Of a DNA stretch of 64,000 bases, positions 53,076 through 62,522 are shown piece by piece (the stretch's first letter is position 1; each line of letters begins with the position of its first letter). The DNA comes from Jatrophihabitans telluris (GTDB lineage: Bacteria; Actinomycetota; Actinomycetes; Mycobacteriales; Jatrophihabitantaceae), in the NCBI RefSeq assembly GCF_023516435.1, contig NZ_CP097332.1, positions 4,129,898 to 4,193,897 on the forward strand, read 5' to 3'. The position numbers and the translations under genes are program-made. The notes beneath the pieces are model-generated. The model saw only the letters and a program-made list of their open reading frames with translations, was not told where the DNA came from and ran no database searches.

Positions 53076-54029
53076 TCAGGCCGATCGGGGGCCGCGACGG
53101 CGCAGCCACCACAACCCACCGGCAACGGCGAGCACAAGCAACCCTCCGGCGACCAGCCACGCTGTCCCCGTGCCCGTACTCGACGCCGATCGCGCTGATG
53201 TCGCCGCGGTATTCGCGGCCGGCGCGGCCGAGGCCGGTGCACTCGAGGAGCCGGCACCGGCGCGGCCGACCGCAGCCGAACCGGAACCGGCGCTGCCGGC
53301 CGGCGCGGTTACCGGGGCCGTGAACGCCGTACCGCCCGTGCTCGAACGCGGGCTGGTGGAAACCGGCTGACGCGGCGCGGGCGTACCGCCGACCTTGTCC
53401 TTGCCCAGCGCGGCCAGTTCGCTCGACGTTGCCGATCCGCTGCCGCAATCGACGGCGCCACCGCGCACCACGCTCCAGGTGTCACCGGTGATCCTGATGT
53501 CCGTCGCGGGGTAGCTGGAGGTATCGGTCCCGACACCACGCGCGCCGAAGTACATCCGCAGCTCGATCAGACCGTCGACCATGGCCGGGTACTCGTTGAG
53601 GAAGTCCGCGAGTGTGAAGTCGATCTTGGTCGCTTGAGCCATCGGTGCCGCCGGGTTGGTGTAGCTACTGGTGGCCGTGAGGGTGTCTCCGTTCCATTGC
53701 GCGGACACCGTGTTCGGCCTGGGCTGGAACGCCAGCAGCGTCGCCACCCGGCCGCTTCCGCCGAGCGAGTTGCCGGCGGGCACCGAGCTGACCGCGCGCC
53801 AGACAAAGGGCTTGTCGTGAATGTTGCCCGCGGTCAGAGGCTTGCCATCGACGCCACACAGGCCGATCACGCCTTTGGCGACCGGGTCGGTGTACGGCAG
53901 GCTGTCGGCGGCCGCTCGCGAGCCCAGATCCAGCGCGGGGGCGCCGAGCAGGGCGAGACCGCTGATCAGGGCGAGACTGCCGAGGAGCACGGCGCGCCTC
54001 AGAACGGCGAGCGTGAATCGTACGGGCAT
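53076..54029 (-). CDS. Membrane-anchored surface protein with the shared N-terminal domain
   Basis: The 317-aa protein has a signal peptide (AVLLGSLALISGLALLGAPA), a domain of about 165 aa with the same order of features as its two neighbours (PVAKGVIGLCGVDGKPLTAG, PFVWRAV, TVSAQWNGDTL, DFTLADFLNEYP, ITGDTWSVV), a Ser/Ala/Gly stalk of about 90 residues, and a C-terminal helix TAWLVAGGLLVLAVAGGLWW with an RRRGPRSA tail. There is no LPXTG before the helix, so it is anchored by the membrane helix itself. Start ATG 54029. Function unknown. Confidence 0.82.
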   Translation of the reverse strand: MPVRFTLAVLRRAVLLGSLALISGLALLGAPALDLGSRAAADSLPYTDPVAKGVIGLCGVDGKPLTAGNIHDKPFVWRAVSSVPAGNSLGGSGRVATLLAFQPRPNTVSAQWNGDTLTATSSYTNPAAPMAQATKIDFTLADFLNEYPAMVDGLIELRMYFGARGVGTDTSSYPATDIRITGDTWSVVRGGAVDCGSGSATSSELAALGKDKVGGTPAPRQPVSTSPRSSTGGTAFTAPVTAPAGSAGSGSAAVGRAGAGSSSAPASAAPAANTAATSARSASSTGTGTAWLVAGGLLVLAVAGGLWWLRRRGPRSA

Positions 54030-54061
54030 GACAGGGTTCCTTCGGTAGTCGGCGGCGTGCC

Positions 54062-55333
54062 TCAAGCGACCGGGGCGAGGTCGCGGTCCGGCGTGCTGGG
54101 CCCGGTGGAGTCGGGGCGGTGCTTGGGCGGATTCGGACTGAGTCGGCGACGCCGACGGAACCGCCGGAACAGCCAGAGCAGCACCGCGAGCACGATGATG
54201 GCCGCGACGATCGCGACCGCGGACCAGGGAATGGCACTGAAGCTGGTCTGAGCGGTGACCGGGGCGACCGGCGTTGTGACGTCGCTGGATTGCACCAAGG
54301 GCGCGAGGGAAACGGTGAGCTTCTCGCGAAAAGCCGGTCGGACGTTGCTGACGGTGAAGCTCATCGTCACGGATTTGCCCGGCAGCAACAGGGGAATCTC
54401 TGGGGTGTCGCTGTCCGGGACGGTGAGGGCCGAACCGAACATGCCCTTGACCGAGACCTTCTGCCGTGCGCCCAGAATCGTGTTGCCGGTGTTGGCGATC
54501 GTGTAGCGAACGGCGGCGCGCCCGGTACCGAGCGGATTGCCGGTGCCGAGGTAGGACGCGCTGAGACCGCGCAGCGACAGGGCGGGCGTCAACGGTCCGG
54601 CGACCCGGATCAGCACGCGCGTGGCAATGCGCTGGTCCAGCTTGACGTTGTTGCCGTCGCTCCTACCGACCGAGGTCAGCGAGGCGACAACGGCACCACC
54701 GTGGTCGCCGGGAATCGCGTTCTTCGGGATGTTCACCCGGAACGGGATGATCACCCGCCCCGGGGCCTTGGTACTCGCCGCCGGGACGAGGACCGAGGGC
54801 GCATGCTCGACGTCGATCCACTGGCCGGCATCCGTGGCCGCTCCGTGGCTGAGCCCAACGGCGAGACTGCCGTCGGCGTTGTTACCGAGGTCGGCCGAAT
54901 ACACCGACAGCCGGACGGGACGACTGGCGTAGTTGATCAGCGCGAAATGGTCGTCGTAGTGGGTATTGGCCGCGAAACGGTAGCCGAAGAAGGTCCGATT
55001 GTCCTGATGATTCAGGGTTATCGGCGCGATACCGAACGTCGCGCGATTCTGCTTCGCGGTCCCCGTTCCCGCGCTCGGGGCGTTACTCGCCGCGCTGGTG
55101 TGGGCCGTCGCCGCCGGGCTGGACGGCACGCCTTCGGCCTGCGCCACCGACGCGCCGAACGCCGACACCAGCAGCAGGACCGCCGCGACGAGACCGGCGA
55201 TGGAGCCGGCCCTGATTCCGGACGGGATCCCGGACGGGAGGCCGGGCCGGATGCCGGCGGGCGCGGGGTGGCAACGCTGGGGCGGATCGGGCTCGACACG
55301 CCGGCGTCGGCCGAAGCGGGGCTGGACTGACAT
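54062..55333 (-). CDS. DUF916/WxL-interacting-like membrane-anchored protein
   Basis: This 423-aa protein has a basic N-terminus, a membrane/signal helix (GSIAGLVAAVLLLVSAFGAS), an ectodomain of two beta-sandwich parts (ATFGIAPITLNHQDNRTFFGY through IPGDHGGAVVASL; then YTIANTGNTILGARQKVSVK, LLLPGKSVTMSFTVSNV) and a C-terminal helix (VAIVAAIIVLAVLLWLF) with an RRFRRRRR stop-transfer tail. The layout matches DUF916/DUF3324 proteins that bind WxL-domain proteins to the wall in Firmicutes. The next gene upstream encodes a WxL-like protein, supporting that role. Homology is inferred from architecture. Confidence 0.72.
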   Translation of the reverse strand: MSVQPRFGRRRRVEPDPPQRCHPAPAGIRPGLPSGIPSGIRAGSIAGLVAAVLLLVSAFGASVAQAEGVPSSPAATAHTSAASNAPSAGTGTAKQNRATFGIAPITLNHQDNRTFFGYRFAANTHYDDHFALINYASRPVRLSVYSADLGNNADGSLAVGLSHGAATDAGQWIDVEHAPSVLVPAASTKAPGRVIIPFRVNIPKNAIPGDHGGAVVASLTSVGRSDGNNVKLDQRIATRVLIRVAGPLTPALSLRGLSASYLGTGNPLGTGRAAVRYTIANTGNTILGARQKVSVKGMFGSALTVPDSDTPEIPLLLPGKSVTMSFTVSNVRPAFREKLTVSLAPLVQSSDVTTPVAPVTAQTSFSAIPWSAVAIVAAIIVLAVLLWLFRRFRRRRRLSPNPPKHRPDSTGPSTPDRDLAPVA

Positions 55334-55443
55334 GCCCAGAAGTGCACCGTGCGCGCGCGAGCGGCGGGTGACGCATGCGTGAACAACGGTTTATCGCCGC
55401 AAGGCCACCTGCTGTTCGGCGCGCGCCGGTGGCAGAAGAACGA

Positions 55444-55475
55444 GCGGGGCGGACACCCTGAGGTGTCCGCCCCGC
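55444..55475 (-). terminator. Terminator of the WxL-like gene
   Basis: Perfect 14-bp arms GCGGGGCGGACACC (55444-55457) and GGTGTCCGCCCCGC (55462-55475) with a 4-nt loop, 36 bp after the WxL-like stop on the minus strand. Confidence 0.85.
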
Positions 55476-55510
55476 CCGCGCGGTTGTGCGGTTGCGTGCG
55501 CCGTTGCGTC

Positions 55511-57238
55511 CTAGACGATCGTGAACGTCACGGTCGCGGTGTAGGTGCCCGGCAGGGTGGAGGTCGAGACGTTCGACAGACCCATCTTGCCGTAGATGTT
55601 CACCGTGCCCGGTCCCTGAGTGGTGGATGCGAAGGACTTCGGCGTCTTGAAGGCCGAGATGTCGTTCGTGGTCACGGAGGTGACGTGGTTGCCCGACAGG
55701 TACTTGGGCGTGACCCCGGTGAAGGCAAGGTCGTTGCCGTCGATGGAGTTGGTGCCACTGGTGAAGTCCGACGTGGACGCGGACGCGCTCCAGCCCGTGC
55801 TGCCCGGTCGGGTGTCGGTGACGGTGACGCCGTTGGTGGTGCTGGCGGTCGGCCCGTTGCCCGGATCGGCGGCGGCGTTCGCGCTGGGGTCACCGAAGTT
55901 CACCGGAGTCGTCGACAGCGACGTGCCGTCGGCGGCCAGCTTCAGGGTGCCCAGGTCGAGCGGGTTGGCCGGGGTGTACGGGGTGCTGATGACCAGCGAA
56001 CCGGCCGGCACAGTGACGGTGACGGTCTGCGGGTCGGGTGCGTTGGCCGCGGCGGTCGCGGTCAGCGTGATCCCGGTGGTGTCGGACGAGCCGCTGAAGT
56101 TCGCTCCGGAGGCCGGGGTGTAGCTCGCCTTGATCACGTGCGGGCTGGTGTCGGCCGGGGTGTACTGGACACCGGTCGAGGCCGCGTTGGCCACCGAGAC
56201 GGGGGCACCGAGGTTCGAGCCGTCAACGGTGAACTGGACGCTGCCGGTCGGCGTACCCGAGGAGGCCGACACCGCGGCGGTGTAGGTGACCGGGGTACCG
56301 ACGGTTCCGGTGGTCGGACCCGACACCACGGTGGTGGTAGCCGCGGCCGGACCGGTCACGGAGTAGGCGAGAACCGCCGAGGACGAGTTGTTGTAGTTGC
56401 CCGAGGCGGTGTAGACGAACTTGAACCCGTAGCTACCGCTGGTGGCCACGGTCGCGGTCGCCGAAATCGCGCCGGTGCCGGCGTTCAGCGTGGCTGCGCC
56501 CAGGTCCGTCGTGCCGTCGAACAGGTGCACGCTGCCGGCCGGGTGCGTGCTGTCGGTCGCCGACAGGGTGGCCGTGAGGTTGACCGAGGTCGTCGAGGAC
56601 GGGGCCGGCGACGCGGGTGAGGCGGTGATCGCCGAGATGGCGGTGCCCACCTTGGCCGCGACGACCGGGTAGACCTGGGTCCAGGTACCGGCCGTGGTGT
56701 CGACCTTGACGTCCATGTTGTAGTACTCGCCGTTGTTGCCCGTGGCGACGCGGATCTCGACGACATTCGGGTTCAGCGAGCTGCTGAGCGTGAACTCGTT
56801 GAGGATGTCATCCATGCTGAAGTCCGTGCTGCCGGCCTTGGCGATGGCGTTGGCCGAGCCGGTGAGCGGCGCGGGGTAGGCCGCGCTCGCGGCGGTGCCG
56901 TACGTGGTCGACGGACCGAGGCTGTCGCCGGACCAGCTGGCCGGGTTGACGCCGTCCTGCGGGATGTAGGCCAGCGGGGTCGCCTTGGAGTTGGCCGGCG
57001 CGTGCGGGGTCGCACCGCCCGAGCCCGCGTAGTAGGTCGCGAACGGGTGGGTGCTGAGGCTGCCCGAGGTGAGCTGGGCACCCGAGGCGTCGTACAGGGT
57101 CACCGTGCCCACCGAGTTCGGGTCGGGCTCATACGTCGGGGCGGCCGCCGAGGCGGCGCTCGCGCCGGCCAGCAGCAGGCCGCCGGCGATGGCCAGAGCA
57201 CCTGCTCCCGACAGCGCGCTCGTGAAGTTAACCTTCAT
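55511..57238 (-). CDS. Secreted WxL-like surface protein with Ig-like repeats and shared N-terminal domain
   Basis: This 575-aa exported protein has a signal peptide (GALAIAGGLLLAGASAASA), a first domain paralogous to the 51.5-kb protein (YEPDPNSVGTVTLYDASG, KATPLAYIPQDGVNPASWSG, DFSMDDILNEF, TWTQVYPV), two Ig-like Big_3/Big_5-type repeats (LTATLSATDSTHPAGSVHLF; TAAVSASSGTPTGSVQFTV) and a C-terminal domain with VTVTDTRPGSTGWSASAS and a final TYTATVTFTIV. The last part matches the WxL-type pattern (VTDxRxxxxGWxx ... YTATLTxT). It is predicted to attach non-covalently to peptidoglycan via the DUF916-like neighbour. Start ATG 57238. Confidence 0.78.
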   Translation of the reverse strand: MKVNFTSALSGAGALAIAGGLLLAGASAASAAAPTYEPDPNSVGTVTLYDASGAQLTSGSLSTHPFATYYAGSGGATPHAPANSKATPLAYIPQDGVNPASWSGDSLGPSTTYGTAASAAYPAPLTGSANAIAKAGSTDFSMDDILNEFTLSSSLNPNVVEIRVATGNNGEYYNMDVKVDTTAGTWTQVYPVVAAKVGTAISAITASPASPAPSSTTSVNLTATLSATDSTHPAGSVHLFDGTTDLGAATLNAGTGAISATATVATSGSYGFKFVYTASGNYNNSSSAVLAYSVTGPAAATTTVVSGPTTGTVGTPVTYTAAVSASSGTPTGSVQFTVDGSNLGAPVSVANAASTGVQYTPADTSPHVIKASYTPASGANFSGSSDTTGITLTATAAANAPDPQTVTVTVPAGSLVISTPYTPANPLDLGTLKLAADGTSLSTTPVNFGDPSANAAADPGNGPTASTTNGVTVTDTRPGSTGWSASASTSDFTSGTNSIDGNDLAFTGVTPKYLSGNHVTSVTTNDISAFKTPKSFASTTQGPGTVNIYGKMGLSNVSTSTLPGTYTATVTFTIV

Positions 57239-57318
57239 GACTGCATTTCTCCTAAGATTCAGTGCGGGAATTCCGAATGGCAAAGCACTCCGACCTTCAG
57301 GTCGGTGTGGGATTCCTG

Positions 57319-57350
57319 ACTGGTGCCCGGGTAGCCGCCCGGGCACCAGT
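57319..57350 (-). terminator. Terminator of the PstS-like gene
   Basis: Perfect 13-bp arms ACTGGTGCCCGGG (57319-57331) and CCCGGGCACCAGT (57338-57350), 6-nt loop, 18 bp after the stop. Confidence 0.87.
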
Positions 57351-57367
57351 CCTATGTGCGGAATCGA

Positions 57368-58513
57368 CTACGGGTTCACACCCAGGTCGGCCCAGGCCTG
57401 CGTGACGCCGGCCGAGGTGTAGAGCGCAGCGTTCGAGCCACGCGCGAACCAGCTGGATGCGGTGCCGAAGAGCGCCTTGACCTTGTTCACCGAGCTGCCG
57501 GCCTGGAAGCCGGTGGTGGAGGTGTAGTCGGTCTGACGCGCGACGAGGTAGAGCTTGCGGTTGAGCAGGTAGGCCGTGCCGGTGTCGGGCGCGGTTCCGG
57601 TGAGCAGATCGATCGTGTTCGGCGCGGGGCTGGACCCGAAGTAGCCGAAGTCGATGAGCTTGTCGCGGCCGGAGGAGAACGGCGACAGCGCATCGGCCGA
57701 GGAGATGGGGTTGCCGTTGACGTCGGTGCCACTGGCCACACCGGTCACACCGGTGGGGTCGTGCTCCTCCGCGGTCCGGACGTTGGCGCCCAGCGTGATC
57801 GCGGTGTTGCCGTTGGCCACCGCCAGGTCGTTGAGGAAGTCGTTACGAGTTCCGGAACCGGTCTGCGGGATGACCGGAACGATGCCGTCGCTGCCGAAGG
57901 CGCCCGAGTAACCGGGGACATCGCTCCACTTCTTGTAGGTGCCGTTGTAGATCTTGACCAGTTCCGCCGCGGACAGGCCGGCCGGAACGTGGGTCGAGGC
58001 GTGCGCCACGGCGATCTGAAGGCCGTCGGTCGCGATCTGGAAGACGTGCAGGCCACCGATCGCGGCGTTGTTCGTCGCGGTCGATTCCTCGGTGGTGCTG
58101 GGCAGCCGCGAGGAACGAACGAAGTCGATCGAGTGGGCGGTGTCGTTGAGCAGTGCGGTGATGCCCGCCCCGGAGCCGTTCGGGCGGGAGACCGGCTTGG
58201 AGCCGGCCCGCAGCACGATGGTCGGTCCGAGGGATGCACCGGCGCTGTTGTAGGCAGCGCGGCCGTTGGCATCGGCGGTGGCGTCGAAGCTGAACAGTCG
58301 CCGGCCGTTGTTGGTGAAGTTGTAGCCGATGTTGGAGTTGAAGTCGCCGTCCGCGGCGAAATCACCGACGTACTGGACCGTGTCGGAACCCACGGCTACG
58401 GCGTCGTTCGGCTGCGGCTGGACATCTGCGTGCGCGGGCGAGACCACGCCCAGGGACACGGCGAGCGCGATAGCGCCGGCCAATCCCGTCTTGACGATGG
58501 TTGCTTTCTGCAT
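57368..58513 (-). CDS. Secreted PstS-like phosphate-binding protein
   Basis: This 381-aa periplasmic-binding-protein-like export has a signal peptide (IVKTGLAGAIALAVSLGVVSPAHA), then DAVAVGSDTVQYVGDF, NGSGAGITALLND, SIDFVRSSR, LSAAELVKIYNGTYKKWSDV and IPQTGSGTRNDFLNDL, the last two being the diagnostic PstS motifs around the ligand. There is no lipobox Cys, so it is released or wall-associated rather than a lipoprotein, and no pstCAB genes are near. Start ATG 58513. It may scavenge phosphate or serve as a structural surface protein. Confidence 0.85.
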   Translation of the reverse strand: MQKATIVKTGLAGAIALAVSLGVVSPAHADVQPQPNDAVAVGSDTVQYVGDFAADGDFNSNIGYNFTNNGRRLFSFDATADANGRAAYNSAGASLGPTIVLRAGSKPVSRPNGSGAGITALLNDTAHSIDFVRSSRLPSTTEESTATNNAAIGGLHVFQIATDGLQIAVAHASTHVPAGLSAAELVKIYNGTYKKWSDVPGYSGAFGSDGIVPVIPQTGSGTRNDFLNDLAVANGNTAITLGANVRTAEEHDPTGVTGVASGTDVNGNPISSADALSPFSSGRDKLIDFGYFGSSPAPNTIDLLTGTAPDTGTAYLLNRKLYLVARQTDYTSTTGFQAGSSVNKVKALFGTASSWFARGSNAALYTSAGVTQAWADLGVNP

Positions 58514-58698
58514 CCTCTGACCTTTCGGACTCTTGGGGCGGCGCTGATCGCCGACACCACAAGAGCCTCGCGGCCTTATCCCTCGCACAGCCACGACTTC
58601 AGTGAACGGGGGATGAACGCCGACAAGCGAGTTCGCGATACTGCTCAAGTCGAGTTTCAGCCTGCCGTCAAAGGGTATTCAGCACCCGACCGGCCAGC

Positions 58699-59652
58699 TC
58701 AGATGAGGTTGGGCAGCAGCAGCATGACGTTGCCGCTCGCTCCCCAGAGCAGCGCCACAACGAGCGGCACCCCGATCACCCACGCCTGCCGTGACCCCCA
58801 GCGCAGGGCGGCCCACACGATCAGCACGCCCGCGACAAGCAGGCCCTGCAACCAGAACACGAGCACGGCCAGATCGGATCGGTCGACACCGAAGGCCCGT
58901 TCGCTGCTGGGGACGGCCGACAGCGCCCGTGCCGTCGAGGCCACCGGCTTGCCTTGCAGGGTGGCGTCGACGTACAGCGGCTGGGACGGGGCGATCGACG
59001 ATCCCGTGGAGGTCTGCAGGATCACCCGGCTGCCACCGGCGGCCAGCGGGACCGGCAACGGATCGCCGACCCGACGGACGTCGTCGACGTGATAGGTGAA
59101 GCTGCCCTGTCCGGTCGTGAGGGTGAAACTCGTACCGGCGGTGAGGGAATGAATGTTCTTGAAGGGCGCGCCGAAGGTGAGCGAGCGCCCGTAGAGCACG
59201 CTCACGCCGGCCTGCCCCGGCAGCGGAGTGTCGCGCTTGTGCCCGATTCCCTTGGCGAGATCCCGCGAGTCGGTCCCCTCCACGATGACCGCCGACGAGA
59301 GCCCGGCGGCCGGAAGTTGCAACAACGCGATCGGCGTCGAGGGCGCGATCGCACCGCCGATGGGGGTCGTTGCCTCCGAAAGCCCTTGCCGCAGTTGGGA
59401 ATAGAGCACCGCGTTGTCCCGGTGTTGTTGCAGCCCGCTCAGCACCAGCGCGTACAACACGAACCAGGCCGACAGCAGACTGACCGTGGCCAGCGCCCAG
59501 AAGGTCGTGACCAGGCTGGTCGGCAGCGGGACGGCTCGCGCCTGCGATCGAGCCGGACGACGGCGGACCGGCAGCGCCCAGCCACCGTCGGGCCCACGTC
59601 CTGGTCGGGACCGGCGTCGAGGTCCGCGCTTGGTCAGCGAAATCGTCGTCAT
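58699..59652 (-). CDS. Sortase-fold membrane protein lacking catalytic His/Cys (pseudosortase)
   Basis: This 317-aa protein has an N-terminal helix (FWALATVSLLSAWFVLYALVL), a sortase-like beta-barrel (about 120-232) with KRDTPLPGQAGVSVLYGRSL and FGAPFKNIHSLTAGTSFTLT, and two C-terminal helices (LVFWLQGLLVAGVLIVWAAL; VIGVPLVVALLWGASGNVML). Where sortases have (I)AGHR it reads LYGRS, and where they have TLxTC it reads ILQTSTG, so His and Cys are absent and the late Arg is unclear. The fold call is by pattern; it cannot be a standard transpeptidase. ATG 59652 overlaps the stop of the large surface protein. Confidence 0.75.
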   Translation of the reverse strand: MTTISLTKRGPRRRSRPGRGPDGGWALPVRRRPARSQARAVPLPTSLVTTFWALATVSLLSAWFVLYALVLSGLQQHRDNAVLYSQLRQGLSEATTPIGGAIAPSTPIALLQLPAAGLSSAVIVEGTDSRDLAKGIGHKRDTPLPGQAGVSVLYGRSLTFGAPFKNIHSLTAGTSFTLTTGQGSFTYHVDDVRRVGDPLPVPLAAGGSRVILQTSTGSSIAPSQPLYVDATLQGKPVASTARALSAVPSSERAFGVDRSDLAVLVFWLQGLLVAGVLIVWAALRWGSRQAWVIGVPLVVALLWGASGNVMLLLPNLI

Positions 59653-62522
59653 CGTCGGCCTCTCCAGCGCATCGTGAGCACCGTCGCGGGAACGAGCACC
59701 GGGCCGAGAAGGAGCAGGGCCAGGAGCAGGATCAGCAGCCCTTGGTAGGTGTGGGAACTCGTCCCGGTCGTCTTGCCCAGGGAGTGCAGTGCCGGGGCGG
59801 TGGCCGGGGCGGCCGGACTCGTGCTCGCCGTGGTCGGCGTGGTCGCGGTGCGAGTGGGGGCGCTGCTGCCGGCCGGAGCCGGCCCACCGAGCCCGGAACT
59901 CCCGCCGCCTGACGTCCCGCCACCGGAGCCGCCCGATCCGGACATCGCGGTGCCCGAGCCACTGCCCGCGCCACTGGGCGTGCCGCCGCCGGATCCGCCG
60001 GTCGGCGGACGGGACTGTCCGGGTAACAAGCCCTGCTGCGCCCGGACGTCCGCGATGGACGCGGTGGAATACGCCGCCTGGGCACCGAGGCCATTGGCCG
60101 CCGTGATCGGGAGAAAGCCGCCGGGCAGTTGACCGACGCCCGTACCCGAGACCTGCCCCGGGCCGATCATGTAGCCGAGCACCGAGGCGTAGCTGGCTGC
60201 CGCGGCGGAGGACAGGCCCTTGGTGGGGATGTCGGCGTAGACCAGCATCGCGCCCGGATAGGCGGTGGGCGCGCTGGTGCGCAAGGTGTCGTAGCCCAGA
60301 TCCCACACGCCCGTCTTGGTGTTGCGCGTCAGGGTGGCGAACGCGGCCCGCAGGCTGGCGGACGTCGGCTCGGCGAAGCTGCGCCCGGAGGCGTCGGTGT
60401 ACTTCGCGCCCGAGGACACCGAGGACGTGGTCTGCAACGCGGCCGTGCCCAGGGAGTAGCGCTGGGCGTCTCCGAGCGAGGTCAGGCCGATGACGAAGCG
60501 GAATCCCGGCGACTGCTTCGGTGCGCGGGTGTAGGTGTAGTAGTTGGTGTTGTCGACCTCGTTGCGCTTGTTGCTGCAGGCGTTGGCATCCCCGGGCACC
60601 GCGTACTGAACCGACTGGGCGATGTCCACCAGCCGGGCGGACGGGCCGGCAATGAGGGGCAGGTACGGCGGTTGTGGCTGGACCTCGGTCTCACACCGTC
60701 CGAGGTCGGCGGGAAACGCCGTGCTCGGGACCGTCCAGGTATCGGCCAGCGGCCAGGTATTGACCGGAAGCGAAACGCCTTTGTAGTTGGGGTTCACCGT
60801 CATTCCCCAGGGGTCCGGGGTGCCGTCCAGCCAGGCGCGCGCTTCGGGGTCGGCGTTGAGGTAGGACGTCAGGGCGTACATCACGTCGGACTGCGAACTG
60901 ATCGACAGCAACGAGCTGACCCCGGACGCGCCGTTACCGGCCGAGGGAAGGTTCGGGTTGAGGGCCTGGAACTCCGGGTCGAGGGTGACGTTCTGCGGGT
61001 TGTTCGCAAGCGCCTTGACCGCCGTCGTGCCGCTGCCGTAGACGTAATCCCGCTGGACGAAGTCCTGCCCCGGGTAGGACTCGGTCATGAGTTTGGCCAG
61101 CAGGCGGGGAGTCAGCTTCAGCGTCGTGTAGGGATTGCCGTGCTTGTCGTCGATCGTGTAACTGATGGCGAAACCGGTCGCCGCTACCGGCGCCTGGACG
61201 GTCGGCGTTCCGAACGGCGTGCTGGGAGCGAAGCTGGTGAAGGCTCCCTGCACACCCCCGGTGGCCACCAGCGTCCTGGACAGCGGCTCGGCCGCCTGAA
61301 CATGCTTGAACGTGGACGCGCCCGGAGTCAGGCACAGCTTCGTCGACCACTGCGTGGTGGCCTGGACGAGCAGTTCCGAGCCGTAGATGGCCGGCGGCTC
61401 GGCCGAGGACGTCAGGGTGTCACACGCCTCGGAACCGGGGGCGAAGCTCAGCGGCACGACGATCCGGTTGCGCCAGTTGGACTCCGACCACCAGAGCCGG
61501 CCCGAGACCGCGTACTGCGGCACGGCACCGGGTGACTGCGCGCTGCCGGCGGGGTAGTCGCCACCCCGTTCACACTTGGTCGCGGCGCGGTCGGGTTGGC
61601 CGGGATCATCGGGGTTGTTGGGATCGTCGTTGTCCAGCGACGCATTGCAGCTGATCCCCATCACCGGGATGGCGACCAGGGAACACGCCACCTTCGCCGA
61701 ACAGCCGAGACTGGCGTTGGTCTTGGCATCGCGGACATTGAAGGCGTAGTTGCCGGTCCCGTCGGCGTGGGTGGGCACGAACGCGGCGTTGTCCGGCAAC
61801 GCGGACACGGTGCCCGCGTCGAAGTAGGTAGCGGCCTCCGGCGGCGATGCCCCGCAGCTGCGGTTCAACCCCGAGCCGTAGTACTTCGTTCCATCCGCGG
61901 CCACGAAGGGCACGGCGCGCTGGGCGACGGCGCCACTGGCCGGGCAGGTCGCCGTCGCCGGGCTGGGAACTCCGGAGTATTGCTGGCGGTCACCGGCCTT
62001 GGCGTACCGGTCCAGCCGCCAGGCCGGGAAGTTGCCGACGTCGTCGGCGCCGCCCGCGCCGCCGTTGACCTGCATCCGCTCGTCCCCCAGCGGTGCCCAG
62101 CACGTGGTCGGAGTGACCCGGTCGATCACCGGAGTGGCGGCCGATCCGGTGTCCCGGCACTGAAGCAGCACCATCGGGTATTCGGCCTGGTCGGCGGTGG
62201 TCGAGTTGGGGTCGGCACTGGCGTTCGCACTGGGATGCGCGCCCGACCAGGTCACCTGCAACACCTGCTGATCCTGCAGGTTCGTGGTGCGATCCACCGA
62301 CAGGGTCACGTGCCGGCTGTCGACGACCTTGTCCGCGCCGTTGACCACGTGGGTCCGCGTGGCCGTCACCGAGCCGGTGAAGGCGGGACCGGCGCCGGCG
62401 GCGAGGGCGTCCCCGCTCAGGGTCGTCGCCGCGCCGAGCACGAGCACGGCGAGGAAGGCGACCCCACGACGCGGGCGGGTACCGAGACGAGCGGCCGAAC
62501 GGAAACGGAGCTGCCGGATCAC
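59649..62522 (-). CDS. Very large secreted, C-terminally anchored surface protein
   Basis: This 957-aa protein has a signal peptide (VAFLAVLVLGAATTLSGDALA), an ectodomain of about 800 aa rich in Asn/Thr/Pro with about 12 cysteines (for example LLQCRD, TTCWAP, CGASPP, CSAKVACS), segments reminiscent of periplasmic-binding folds (YTTLKLTPRLLAKLMTESYP; VMYALTSYLNADPEARAW), a Gly/Ser stalk and a C-terminal helix (GLLILLLALLLLGPVLVPAT) with MRWRGRR. Family not recognised. GTG 62522 overlaps the stop of the upstream PstS-like gene; its own stop overlaps the pseudosortase start, giving one coupled operon. Confidence 0.8.
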   Translation of the reverse strand: MIRQLRFRSAARLGTRPRRGVAFLAVLVLGAATTLSGDALAAGAGPAFTGSVTATRTHVVNGADKVVDSRHVTLSVDRTTNLQDQQVLQVTWSGAHPSANASADPNSTTADQAEYPMVLLQCRDTGSAATPVIDRVTPTTCWAPLGDERMQVNGGAGGADDVGNFPAWRLDRYAKAGDRQQYSGVPSPATATCPASGAVAQRAVPFVAADGTKYYGSGLNRSCGASPPEAATYFDAGTVSALPDNAAFVPTHADGTGNYAFNVRDAKTNASLGCSAKVACSLVAIPVMGISCNASLDNDDPNNPDDPGQPDRAATKCERGGDYPAGSAQSPGAVPQYAVSGRLWWSESNWRNRIVVPLSFAPGSEACDTLTSSAEPPAIYGSELLVQATTQWSTKLCLTPGASTFKHVQAAEPLSRTLVATGGVQGAFTSFAPSTPFGTPTVQAPVAATGFAISYTIDDKHGNPYTTLKLTPRLLAKLMTESYPGQDFVQRDYVYGSGTTAVKALANNPQNVTLDPEFQALNPNLPSAGNGASGVSSLLSISSQSDVMYALTSYLNADPEARAWLDGTPDPWGMTVNPNYKGVSLPVNTWPLADTWTVPSTAFPADLGRCETEVQPQPPYLPLIAGPSARLVDIAQSVQYAVPGDANACSNKRNEVDNTNYYTYTRAPKQSPGFRFVIGLTSLGDAQRYSLGTAALQTTSSVSSGAKYTDASGRSFAEPTSASLRAAFATLTRNTKTGVWDLGYDTLRTSAPTAYPGAMLVYADIPTKGLSSAAAASYASVLGYMIGPGQVSGTGVGQLPGGFLPITAANGLGAQAAYSTASIADVRAQQGLLPGQSRPPTGGSGGGTPSGAGSGSGTAMSGSGGSGGGTSGGGSSGLGGPAPAGSSAPTRTATTPTTASTSPAAPATAPALHSLGKTTGTSSHTYQGLLILLLALLLLGPVLVPATVLTMRWRGRR

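Noticed and set aside
58699..59652. Annotation as an active sortase
   Set aside because: The His and Cys needed for transpeptidation are not at the conserved positions, and no LPXTG-type substrate is encoded nearby.
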